Of a stretch of DNA of 64,000 bases, positions 1 through 7,685 are shown piece after piece (positions within the stretch are counted from its first letter, which is position 1; the number at the start of each line of letters is the position of its first letter). The translations under genes and the position numbers were made by a program. Source of the DNA: Nevskiales bacterium (GTDB lineage: Bacteria; Pseudomonadota; Gammaproteobacteria; Nevskiales; Nevskiaceae); contig JAQVDP010000006.1 in assembly GCA_028698335.1 (NCBI GenBank), positions 124,001 to 188,000 of the forward strand, given 5' to 3'. The notes beneath the pieces were generated by a model. It was not told where the DNA came from. It did no database searches and worked only from the letters and a program-made list of their open reading frames with translations.

Positions 1-2
1 CG

Positions 3-995
3 CACTACCAGGAGGCCGGCGAGGTCCTGAAGCGTGCGGACACATCGGCTGCAGGCCTGTCCGATCTCCATGTCGCGATCGACGCCGCCGACGCGCGCAG
101 CACCTACCATTTCCAGCAGCTGCAGATCGAACCCGCGCTGGCCGCGTTTCAGCGACTTGAGACACTGCTGCGCGAGTCCGGGAACGACGACGCCTGGCGT
201 GCGTTCAATGTCGCCAACGGCATCGCACAGTGTCTGCTGCGGCTGGGAAGGCACGCCGACGCCGAGGCGCGGCTGACGGCGATGCTGGCCGATCCGCGCT
301 TCGATTCCGCGTCCATCGGCAGCCGGGCGGGGCTGATCAAGGTCAATCTCGGCCGTGCGATTCGCGCGCAGGGGCGCAGCGCGGAAGCGCTCGACCTGAT
401 TCAGGTGGGCTATCGCGAAATGGAACAGGCGCGCGGTCCCGACGATTATCTGGTCATCACCGCGCTCGGCGTACTGGGCCAGGCCTACAACGAGATCGGT
501 GACGCGTCGCGGGCGCTGGAGGTCTACGAGGACGTCTATCAGCGGATGGCGCGCCGCTTCGGCGCAGACAACGAGCGCACGCTCGCGCAGCTGGGCAATC
601 TCGGCATCACCCAGCATCAGCTTGGCCGCGTGGCGGCGGCGATCGACTCCTTGAGCCGCGCCGAATCCAGCCTGAGTGCACGCTACGGCGACGCCAATGC
701 GATGACGCAGACGATCCGCTATTTCCTCGCACTGGCCTACGGCGACAGCGACACGCCGCAACGGGGGCTGCCGCTGGTGGACACGATCGACCCGGCGGCC
801 CTGCAGGCCGCCACCGCCGGCGTTGGCATGGGCGCCAAGCTGGATGCCTTGCGCGGCAAGCTGCTCCTGCTCAGCGGTCGCGAGCGGGACGGCCGGACGA
901 TGCTGCAGGAAGCGATCCACGCAATGGAACAGGCCGGTGTCGACGCTGATACCATCGCCGAATATCGCGCGTTGCTCGATCGAAACGCGCACTGA
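3..995 (+). CDS. TPR-repeat protein, 5' truncated by the window edge
   Basis: The frame is open from the left edge to the TGA at 993-995, so only the C-terminal 330 residues are present. The visible part is all-alpha with the spacing of degenerate tetratricopeptide repeats; short segments such as ALEVYEDVYQRMARRFG and AIDSLSRAESSLSARYG fit the TPR helix pattern. No catalytic motif is visible. In gammaproteobacteria, TPR arrays like this often form the C-terminal half of serine/threonine kinases or transcriptional regulators, but the N-terminus that would decide this lies outside the window. The TPR scaffold is reasonably supported; the protein's role is unknown. Confidence 0.7.
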   Translation, partial: HYQEAGEVLKRADTSAAGLSDLHVAIDAADARSTYHFQQLQIEPALAAFQRLETLLRESGNDDAWRAFNVANGIAQCLLRLGRHADAEARLTAMLADPRFDSASIGSRAGLIKVNLGRAIRAQGRSAEALDLIQVGYREMEQARGPDDYLVITALGVLGQAYNEIGDASRALEVYEDVYQRMARRFGADNERTLAQLGNLGITQHQLGRVAAAIDSLSRAESSLSARYGDANAMTQTIRYFLALAYGDSDTPQRGLPLVDTIDPAALQAATAGVGMGAKLDALRGKLLLLSGRERDGRTMLQEAIHAMEQAGVDADTIAEYRALLDRNAH

Positions 996-1020
996 TTGCC
1001 TGTTTCCGGGGTCCCCCGTC

Positions 1021-1299
1021 TTGTCCAAGCCCGTCCGCCTCAACCTCAAGGTTGCCCCGAAAGCGGGCCGCAATGCCATCGCCGGCTGGATGGGCGAGAC
1101 CCTGAAGGTTGCGGTCACCGCCGCGCCCGAGAAAGGCAAGGCCAATGATGCGGTGATCGCGTTGCTGGCCAAGCGGCTGCGCCTGCCAAAGTCGGCGCTG
1201 AATGTTGTCCGGGGCCAGACCAGCACTCAGAAGGTCATAGAAATCAACGGCATGGAGGAAGGGGAAATCCTCAGGCAGTTGCGTGACGGAACTGCTTAG
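1021..1299 (+). CDS. DUF167 (YggU-like) small protein
   Basis: A 92-residue protein with the core of the DUF167/YggU family: RLNLKVAPKAGRNAIAG near the N-terminus, AAPEKGKAND in the middle and LNVVRGQTSTQKVIEI towards the end. The length is close to the family's usual 95 or so residues. The start is taken as TTG 1021, because it gives the expected N-terminus and no ATG or GTG lies nearby in frame; a longer upstream frame would run back into the TPR gene. The molecular function of the family is not established. It sits 25 nt after the TPR gene and may be cotranscribed with it. Confidence 0.8.
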   Translation: MSKPVRLNLKVAPKAGRNAIAGWMGETLKVAVTAAPEKGKANDAVIALLAKRLRLPKSALNVVRGQTSTQKVIEINGMEEGEILRQLRDGTA

Positions 1300-1353
1300 A
1301 CTGGGCGCCTTTTTCGGGCCGGATCCCGGCCGTCATCGATTCTCGAGGGGAGC

Positions 1354-2952
1354 ATGAGCACGAGCGCCAATCGCATGCCGGCGGGCATTCCGTACATCGT
1401 CATCAACGAATTCGCCGAGCGCTTCTGCTACTACGGCATCAACGCGATCCTGACGGTCTACATGGTCAACTTCCTGCGCTTCGGTGAGGCGCAGGCGACG
1501 ACCTGGCAGTCGCTGTTCAAGTCGGGGGCGTACATGTTCCCCGTGCTCGGCGCGATCGTGTCGGACGTGTTCCTCGGCAAGTTCCGCACGATCATGATCT
1601 TCTCCAGCGCGTACGTCGTGGGCTGCGCGTTTCTGGCGCTGTCGGACAGTCCGGCGTCGATGGCGCTCGGCCTGTTCCTGATCGCGCTGGGCACCGGCGG
1701 CATCAAGCCCTGCGTGTCGACCAACGTCGGCGACCAGTTCACCGCCGCCAACTCGCACATGATCGAGCGTGCGTTCTCGTGGTTCTACATCTCGATCAAT
1801 GCCGGTTCGCTGATCTCGATCACGCTGTGCCCGATCCTGCTGCCGAAGTACGGCCCCAAGGTCGCGTTCGGTCTGCCGGGCGTGATGATGGCGACCGCGG
1901 TCGTGGTGTTCTGGCTGGGGCGCAGCAAGTACGCGGTGGTGCCGCCGGCGGGCAGGGCCTGGCTGCGCGACGTGTTCTCGCGCGAGGGTCTCGGCGTGAT
2001 CGCGCGCCTGGCACTGATCTACCTGTTCGTCGCGTTCTTCTGGTCGCTGTGGGAGCAGTCCAACGGCCAGACCTGGGTGCTGCAGGCGCAGTCGGACCTG
2101 ATGGACAAGACCCTGATCCCCGGTGTCGAGATCCTGCCGGCGCAGATCCAGGTGGTCAACGCGCTGTTCATCCTGCTGCTGGTGCCGGTGTTCACCTACG
2201 GCATCTATCCGTTGATGGGCCGCTTCTTCACGGTCACGCCGCTGCGCAAGATGGGCATCGGCATGTTCCTCGTCGCCGGTTCCTTCGTGCTGGTGGCGTG
2301 GATCGAGCAGCGCATCCAGTCCGGCATCGTCACCTCGGTGTGGTGGCAGATCCTGGCCTACGCGATCCTGACCGCCGCCGAGGTGCTGGTCTCGATCACC
2401 GCACTGGAATTCAGCTACAAGCAGGCGCCGCTGCGGATGAAGAGCTTCATCATGGCGCTGTTCCTGCTGTCGACCAGCGTCGGCAACCTGTTCACCGCCG
2501 CGGTCAACGACTTCATGGTCAAGCCCGTCACCGCGCTCGGCGCCGAAACCGGCGCGCAGACCTGGGTGCAGCTCGCCGATGCCGGCCGCTTCGAGATCGG
2601 CCAGAAGATCGACTTCGGCGGCGACAGCGGCGTCAGTGTGGTCATCGGCGACGGCGAGCACCGTCCGCTGGCCGGTACCTATCTGGTCGGCGACATCGAC
2701 GTGGCGGCCGATCGCGTGCGCCTGGTCGACGCGATCTCGCGCCAGCCGGTCGTCAGCAGCGGCGAGTTCGACGTCGCCAGCGCCAGCGTCTCGACCTATG
2801 CGCTGGTCGGGCCGATGTACTTCCTGTTCTTCGCCGGCGTGATGGCGGTGGCGTCGATGATCTTCGTCTTCGTGGCGATCTTCTATCGCGAGAAGACCTT
2901 CGTGCGGGACGACGCCGAGCCGGAGGCCGAGCTCGTCGCCGAAGAGCACTGA
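1354..2952 (+). CDS. POT/PTR2 family proton-dependent oligopeptide transporter
   Basis: A 532-residue inner-membrane transporter of the POT (PTR2) branch of the major facilitator superfamily, expected to import di- or tripeptides with protons. The family's ExxERFxYYG motif is at residues 19-28 (EFAERFCYYG), and the second PTR2 signature GTGGIKPCVSTNVGDQF follows around residue 120. Many hydrophobic segments fit 12-14 membrane helices. Between the last helices there is a hydrophilic insert (about residues 405-475) rich in Asp and Gly, as in longer bacterial POTs. The start is ATG 1354, preceded by a GAGGGGAG ribosome site. It is monocistronic: a strong terminator follows. Confidence 0.93.
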   Translation: MSTSANRMPAGIPYIVINEFAERFCYYGINAILTVYMVNFLRFGEAQATTWQSLFKSGAYMFPVLGAIVSDVFLGKFRTIMIFSSAYVVGCAFLALSDSPASMALGLFLIALGTGGIKPCVSTNVGDQFTAANSHMIERAFSWFYISINAGSLISITLCPILLPKYGPKVAFGLPGVMMATAVVVFWLGRSKYAVVPPAGRAWLRDVFSREGLGVIARLALIYLFVAFFWSLWEQSNGQTWVLQAQSDLMDKTLIPGVEILPAQIQVVNALFILLLVPVFTYGIYPLMGRFFTVTPLRKMGIGMFLVAGSFVLVAWIEQRIQSGIVTSVWWQILAYAILTAAEVLVSITALEFSYKQAPLRMKSFIMALFLLSTSVGNLFTAAVNDFMVKPVTALGAETGAQTWVQLADAGRFEIGQKIDFGGDSGVSVVIGDGEHRPLAGTYLVGDIDVAADRVRLVDAISRQPVVSSGEFDVASASVSTYALVGPMYFLFFAGVMAVASMIFVFVAIFYREKTFVRDDAEPEAELVAEEH

Positions 2953-2977
2953 GGCACCTTCGTCGCGGTCAATCCGG

Positions 2978-3010
2978 AAGCCGCCCGCACTTCGGTGCGG
3001 GCGGCTTTTC
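2978..3010 (+). terminator. Rho-independent terminator after the POT gene
   Basis: A perfect 13-bp stem (AAGCCGCCCGCAC at 2978-2990 pairing with 2995-3007) closed by a TTCG tetraloop and followed by a T-run. It lies 25 nt past the POT stop codon. This is the clearest intrinsic terminator in the window. Confidence 0.93.
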
Positions 3011-3131
3011 CACGCCGGGCGGACTCTCCTAGGCCTGCCTGAAGGGCTTGCCGGAGTCCGCCGGTGCTGCGAGCATCGGGCCATCACGATAGCGGCCGGT
3101 CACGGTGAATCGCCGCACGGGAGGGAATGCG

Positions 3132-4046
3132 ATGAGACGATGGATCGTCCCCGGGTGTCGCGCGTTCGCGCTGGCATTGGCATGGGTCACGGTGTCTTCA
3201 CCGCTGCATGCGGCCGATCCGCAGCCACCGGCGCTGATGCTCGCGAACCGCTATCACCCGGATATCGATGTCCGCGACTACTGGGTCAGCGAGAAGCTCG
3301 ACGGCGTCCGCGCGTACTGGGATGGCAGCAGGCTGTGGACCCGCGGTGGCCACGCGATCGCCGCGCCGGAGTGGTACACACGGGCCTGGCCGGAGCAGGC
3401 GCTGGACGGTGAGCTGTGGATCGGGCGCGGTCGCTTCGACGAACTCAGCGGCATCGTCCGCAGTCTTGCCGCGGATGACGCGCAGTGGCGGCGGGTGCGC
3501 TACATGGTGTTCGACCTGCCGGCCGATCCGGAGCCGTTCGACACCCGCTATCCGCGGCTGCGCCGCTTGCTGAGCGGGGCTGGCGTCGCGTGGCTGCAGC
3601 CGGTCGAGCAACTGCACGTGACCGATGCGGCGGCGCTGCAGCGGCGGTTGGACGCCATTGTCGCGGCGGGCGGTGAAGGGTTGATGCTGCACCGTGGCGC
3701 GTCGCGATATCGCGCCCGGCGCAGCGACGATCTGCTCAAGCTCAAGCGTCACGACGACGCGGAGGCGCGGGTCGTCGCCTACCAGGCGGGGCGCGGCAAG
3801 TACGCCGGGATGCTCGGAGCGCTGGTCGTCGAAGACGCGGACGGTCTGCGCTTCGAGCTGGGCACCGGGTTTTCGGACGCACAACGGCGGGCGCCACCGC
3901 CGCTCGGCAGCTGGGTCACCTACCGCTACGACGGCCGCACCGCCGCCGGCCTGCCGCGCTTCGCCCGGTTCCTGCGGGTGCGCCACGAGCTGCCGCCCCC
4001 CGATCCGTCACCGCCTCCGGGCCCCCCGTCGGCCGTGCGACAATAA
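3132..4046 (+). CDS. ligE: Exported ATP-dependent DNA ligase (LigE type)
   Basis: A 304-residue minimal ATP-dependent DNA ligase carrying a signal peptide, so it should act in the periplasm. The adenylation motif is EKLDGVR with nucleophile Lys55. Further nucleotidyltransferase motifs are ALDGELW, GGEGLMLHR and LLKLKRH, followed by a short OB-fold region. No DNA-binding or BRCT domain is present, as in the Lig E group. ATG 3132 is chosen because GGGAGGG (3119-3125) lies six bases upstream and the protein then begins with a basic n-region, a hydrophobic core and a likely cut after LHA (residue 27). A GTG at 3105 would add nine residues. The C-terminus ends in a Pro-rich tail. The family is linked by published work to handling extracellular or incoming DNA; that role here is inferred. 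Confidence 0.9.
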   Translation: MRRWIVPGCRAFALALAWVTVSSPLHAADPQPPALMLANRYHPDIDVRDYWVSEKLDGVRAYWDGSRLWTRGGHAIAAPEWYTRAWPEQALDGELWIGRGRFDELSGIVRSLAADDAQWRRVRYMVFDLPADPEPFDTRYPRLRRLLSGAGVAWLQPVEQLHVTDAAALQRRLDAIVAAGGEGLMLHRGASRYRARRSDDLLKLKRHDDAEARVVAYQAGRGKYAGMLGALVVEDADGLRFELGTGFSDAQRRAPPPLGSWVTYRYDGRTAAGLPRFARFLRVRHELPPPDPSPPPGPPSAVRQ

Positions 4047-4071
4047 GGGCTTCGTAACGATGTGATCCCCG

Positions 4072-4914
4072 ATGTCCGTGACCGCCGAAGACGTCCGCCG
4101 CGACGTCCATGAACAGAACAAGCTCGCCAAGCGTCTGCGCCGCAACGTCGGCCAGGCGATCATGGACTACAACATGATCGCCGACGGCGATCGCGTGATG
4201 GTGTGCCTGTCGGGCGGCAAGGACAGCTACACGATGCTGGACATGCTGCTGCAGCTGCAGGCCAAGGCCCCGGTGCGATTCGAGCTGCTCGCGGTCAACC
4301 TCGATCAGAAGCAGCCGGGCTTCCCCGAGCACATCCTGCCGGACTACCTGCGCGGTCTCGGGGTGCCGTTCCATATCATCGAGCAGGACACCTACTCGGT
4401 GGTCAAGCGCGTGATTCCCGAGGGCAAGACCATGTGCTCGCTGTGTTCGCGCCTGCGCCGCGGCGCGCTTTACACCTACGCGCATGAGCACGGCTACAAC
4501 AAGATCGCGCTCGGGCATCACAAGGACGACATCGTCGCGACCTTCTTCCTGAATCTGTTCCACGGCGGCAAGCTCGCGGCGATGCCGCCGAAGCTGCAGT
4601 CCGACGATGGACGCAATGTCGTGATCCGCCCGCTGGCGTACTGCCGCGAACGCGACATCGAGCGCTACGCGGAACTCAAGCAGTTTCCGATCATTCCCTG
4701 CAATCTGTGCGGTTCGCAGGAGCAGCTCCAGCGCAAGCAGGTGCGGCGGATGATGGACGCCTGGGAGCGGGAGCACCCGGCCCGGATCGAGCAGGTGTTC
4801 GGCGCGCTGAGCAATGTCGCGCCGTCGCAGCTCGCCGATCCGAAGCTGTTCGACTTCGCTGCGCTCGGCGGCGACGCGCCGGCCGGCGGCGACTGGCTGA
4901 TGCCGGAGCGCTGA
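4072..4914 (+). CDS. ttcA: tRNA 2-thiocytidine(32) synthetase TtcA
   Basis: TtcA thiolates cytidine 32 of certain tRNAs using ATP and an iron-sulfur cluster. The 280-residue protein has the PP-loop ATP pyrophosphatase motif SGGKDS at residues 47-52. It has the first CxxC pair at Cys122/Cys125 (CSLC) and a later CNLC pair after the PIIPCN segment; these are the cluster ligands. The HHKDD motif of the family is also present. The start ATG 4072 lies 25 nt after ligE. Length and motif order match the family throughout. Confidence 0.96.
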   Translation: MSVTAEDVRRDVHEQNKLAKRLRRNVGQAIMDYNMIADGDRVMVCLSGGKDSYTMLDMLLQLQAKAPVRFELLAVNLDQKQPGFPEHILPDYLRGLGVPFHIIEQDTYSVVKRVIPEGKTMCSLCSRLRRGALYTYAHEHGYNKIALGHHKDDIVATFFLNLFHGGKLAAMPPKLQSDDGRNVVIRPLAYCRERDIERYAELKQFPIIPCNLCGSQEQLQRKQVRRMMDAWEREHPARIEQVFGALSNVAPSQLADPKLFDFAALGGDAPAGGDWLMPER

Positions 4915-4916
4915 AC

Positions 4917-5801
4917 GTGGCGGTGCGCGCGCCGTGGCGCTGGTGGCTGGCCGGACTCGGGCTGTGGGCCGGGACCTGCGCCGTAGCGGCATCGGCTGCG
5001 CCGTTTCTGTGGGCCGTCCAGGGCCAGGGCGCCAGGGACTACCTGCTGGGCTCGATCCACATGCTGCCGCCGCAGGCACATCCGCTGCCGCCGGCGCTGG
5101 AACAGGCCTATGCGCAGGCCGAGACCGTCGTGTTCGAGACCGATCTCGATGCCGTCGGCAGGCCGGATGCGCAGCAGGCGCTGATGACCGCGGCGCGGGA
5201 AGCGCCCGACGGCTTGCGTGGTCAGATCGACGCCGTCCTGTACGCGCAGCTGCAGCGCCGCCTCGAACGCCTCGGGCTGCCGCAGCACCATTGCGACGTC
5301 TATCAGGCCTGGTTCTGTGCGCTCAGCCTGGAAATGGCGGGCTATCAACGCGCCGGATTCAGTCCGCAGCTGGGGATCGACCAGCACTATTTCGAGGCCG
5401 CGCGCCGCGACGGCAAACGCATCGACTGGCTGGAAACGCCGTCCGAGCAGCTCGGCCTGTTCGCGCAGATGCCCCCGGTGCTGGGGGCGGCCTTTCTCGC
5501 GTCCGCGCTCGACGACGGTGCCAGCCAGTCTCCGCAACGCATGATGGACGCCTGGCGGGCGCACGACCTGACGTTCCTCGAGGACGAGGTCGAAGCCATG
5601 CGTCGCGACCATCCACGTGCATACGCGCGCCTGCTCGCCGATCGCAACCGGGCCTGGCAGGGACTGCTGCGCCGGCATCTGAGCGACGCACGGCCGACCC
5701 TGATCATCGTCGGCGCGGCGCATCTGGTGGGGGCCGACGGCCTGATCGGACAGCTTCGCCGCAACGGTTACCGTGTCGAGCCCGTGGGGCGACTGCCGTG
5801 A
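4917..5801 (+). CDS. Exported TraB/GumN family protein
   Basis: A 294-residue protein of the TraB/PrgY/GumN family (metalloprotease-like fold). The N-terminus has the characteristic LLGSIHMLPP motif, with the family GxxH histidine, followed by the conserved acidic segment VVFETDLD. A second conserved segment near the end reads LIIVGAAHLVG. An N-terminal hydrophobic stretch (LAGLGLWAGTCAVAASAA) looks like a signal peptide, so the product is probably periplasmic or membrane-tethered. GTG 4917 lies two bases after the ttcA stop and is the first usable start; GTG 4923 is equally possible. The 3' end overlaps the next gene by four bases (GTGA), implying coupled translation. The substrate is unknown. 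Confidence 0.85.
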   Translation: MAVRAPWRWWLAGLGLWAGTCAVAASAAPFLWAVQGQGARDYLLGSIHMLPPQAHPLPPALEQAYAQAETVVFETDLDAVGRPDAQQALMTAAREAPDGLRGQIDAVLYAQLQRRLERLGLPQHHCDVYQAWFCALSLEMAGYQRAGFSPQLGIDQHYFEAARRDGKRIDWLETPSEQLGLFAQMPPVLGAAFLASALDDGASQSPQRMMDAWRAHDLTFLEDEVEAMRRDHPRAYARLLADRNRAWQGLLRRHLSDARPTLIIVGAAHLVGADGLIGQLRRNGYRVEPVGRLP

Positions 5802-6555
5802 TCGAGCTGTGGCAGTTCAATTTCTCGATGTATCCGGAGATCGTCCGCTGGGCGCTGGACCACAAGGATCTGGCGTATCGGGTCCACAACCTGCTGCCGG
5901 GACCGCACGTTGCGCAGCTGCTGCGCTTCGGGCAGAAGACCGTGCCGGTGCTGCGTGACGGCGAGCGCGTCCTCAAGGACTCGCTCGCGATCGTCGAGGA
6001 TCTCGAGGCGCGCCATCCCGGGCATCCGCTGCTGCCGGAAGAACCCGCGGCGCGCGAGGCGGCGTGGACCGTCGCGCACCGGTTCGCCCGGGACGTCGGG
6101 CCCTGGGTGCGGCTCGCCGCGTTTCACGATCTGCTCGAGCATGGCCGCTACATGGCCAGGGTCTGGTCGCAGCCGTTTTCCGGAGCGGTCCGGGCCGCCT
6201 ATGTCGCCGCGTTTCCGCTGCTGGTCAGGCCGGTGATGCGGATGGACATGCGTATCACCGCAGCGCGGGCCCGAGAGGGACGCCGGCGGACTGCCGAGGC
6301 GCTGGACTGGGTCGCGAACCGCAGCCAGTGCGGCCCCTATCTGGTCGGTGACCGTTTCACGCTGGCCGACCTGGTGGCGGCGAGCACGCTGTATCTGACC
6401 GATCTGAGTCCGGAGTATCCGGTGCAGTTGCCGCAGCCGTGGCCGACGGGCTGCTGCGCTGGCGAGAGCGCTGGCACGGACATCCCGGTGCGGCGTGGGT
6501 CCATCGGATATACGCCCGGCACAGGATGCCGCCGTCACGGCCCCAGGCGGGCTGA
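5798..6555 (+). pseudogene. Glutathione S-transferase family gene with an apparent one-base deletion
   Basis: The reading frame starts at GTG 5798, overlapping the TraB/GumN stop. It encodes a normal GST: an N-terminal thioredoxin-like domain (IELWQFNFSMYPEIVRWALD, then KTVPVLRDG and KDSLAIVEDLE) and a helical C-terminal domain with GPYLVGDRFTLADL. After residue 214 (about 6440) the frame changes to low-complexity sequence that runs on to 6793, antisense to the next gene. Moving to the other frame at 6442 restores a typical GST end, ADGLLRWRERW...WVHRIYARHR, with a stop at 6553-6555. Inserting one G into CCGTGG (6437-6442) would give PQPVADGLL and a 252-residue protein. I therefore call the gene frameshifted; a sequencing error cannot be excluded. 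Confidence 0.75.
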
Positions 6556-6573
6556 AGTTTTTTCGCCGGATTT

Positions 6574-7581
6574 TCAGTCCGGCGGCAGGATGAACGAGCG
6601 CAGTTTCGGCCGCGGTTCGGGCTTGTTTTCGCGGCCGTCGCCCGCTGCTGCGGTGGCGGCGCCGGACGTGGCGGCGCGCTTGCGGCTCGGGGGCAGTTCG
6701 TCCTCGCCGATGTCGTCATGCGGCGTCGGTTGCGGCTTCGGGGTCAGCGTTTCCGCCGCACTCTTGGCGGCGGCTGCGATCGGCGAGACCTGACTTGGTG
6801 GGGTTGCCTCCGCCGCCGCGGTTGCCGCGGGTGCCGCCGCGACCACGGGTACGGGGGGCTGCGGCGTTTCGGTCGGGGACGTGCTCGCCGCTTTGGCGGC
6901 GGGGACGTCGGGCACCGGTTGTGACGGTGCGGCCGGACGCGCCGGTTGCGGTGCCGGAGACTCGGCGGCCGCGGCCTTGATCCATTCCTGCACCGCCGGA
7001 TGGCGTAGCACCGTGTCCACGTACCGCTGTTCGACCGTGCCGAGCCTGACGGCATAGCGCTCGAAGCGCAGTGCCACCGGAGCAAACATCGCGTCGACGA
7101 TGCCGAAGGGTCCGAACAGCCAGTCGGCGCCGGTTGCCCGCGACCGCGCCGAACGCCAGATCGCGCAGATGCGTTCGATGTCGGCCTGCGCGGCGTCGGA
7201 GCATGCCACCGGGGCCCTGTCGCGCCGGGTGTCGAACGGCAGCTCGCTGCGCAGGGCGGCAAAGCCGGCGTGCATCTCGCAGGCGACCGAACGCGCGAAT
7301 GCGCGCGCCGCAGGGTCCAGCGGCCAGGCGCCCGGCAACGCGAAGGTTTCTGCGGCGTACTCGCAGATCGCCAGGGAATCCCAAATCCGGGTTTGTCCGT
7401 AGACCAGTGCGGGAACGCGTCCGCTGGGCGAGTGTCTGAGAATCTGCGCGCGCGTCTCGGGCCGGTCGAGCGCGATCACCGATTCCGAGAAGCGCACGCG
7501 ATGATGGCGCAGGAACAGCCACGGGCGCAGGGACCAGGACGACAGCGATTTGCTGCCGAGATAAAGATGCAGACTGCTCAT
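6574..7581 (-). CDS. Glutathione S-transferase domain protein with a Pro/Ala-rich C-terminal tail
   Basis: A 335-residue protein whose first 210 or so residues form a complete GST. It has an N-terminal thioredoxin-like domain (LHLYLGSKSLSSWSLRPWLF, GRVPALV, IWDSLAICEYAAE) and an alpha-helical C domain with the ADWLFGPFGIVDAMFAPVALR segment. This resembles the GST group annotated as similar to maleylacetoacetate isomerase. A 115-residue extension, mostly Pro, Ala, Thr and Gln, follows and ends in a basic stretch and LRSFILPPD. The extension is probably disordered and is unusual for a GST. The start is taken as ATG 7581, in front of the conserved fold; ATG 7611 would add ten residues. The stop lies in the loop of a hairpin (6564-6584). 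The substrate is unknown. Confidence 0.8.
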   Translation of the reverse strand: MSSLHLYLGSKSLSSWSLRPWLFLRHHRVRFSESVIALDRPETRAQILRHSPSGRVPALVYGQTRIWDSLAICEYAAETFALPGAWPLDPAARAFARSVACEMHAGFAALRSELPFDTRRDRAPVACSDAAQADIERICAIWRSARSRATGADWLFGPFGIVDAMFAPVALRFERYAVRLGTVEQRYVDTVLRHPAVQEWIKAAAAESPAPQPARPAAPSQPVPDVPAAKAASTSPTETPQPPVPVVAAAPAATAAAEATPPSQVSPIAAAAKSAAETLTPKPQPTPHDDIGEDELPPSRKRAATSGAATAAAGDGRENKPEPRPKLRSFILPPD

Positions 7582-7685
7582 GCCATGCGCCGCCACGCGT
7601 GTGAGGGACACGCTTCGAATTACGGAATAATAGCGATCCGGTCGATCTGCCGGTATCAGAGCTTATCTAGTTGAACGCCAGCTGA

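Noticed and set aside
1333-3087. Long open frame antisense to the POT transporter gene
   Set aside because: Its translation is rich in Arg, His and Asp with no domain; it mirrors codon bias in a GC-rich gene. The POT frame has clear family motifs.
6556-6584. T-run and hairpin as a terminator for the broken GST gene
   Set aside because: The T-run precedes the hairpin on the plus strand and becomes an A-run on the minus strand, so it fits an intrinsic terminator in neither direction.
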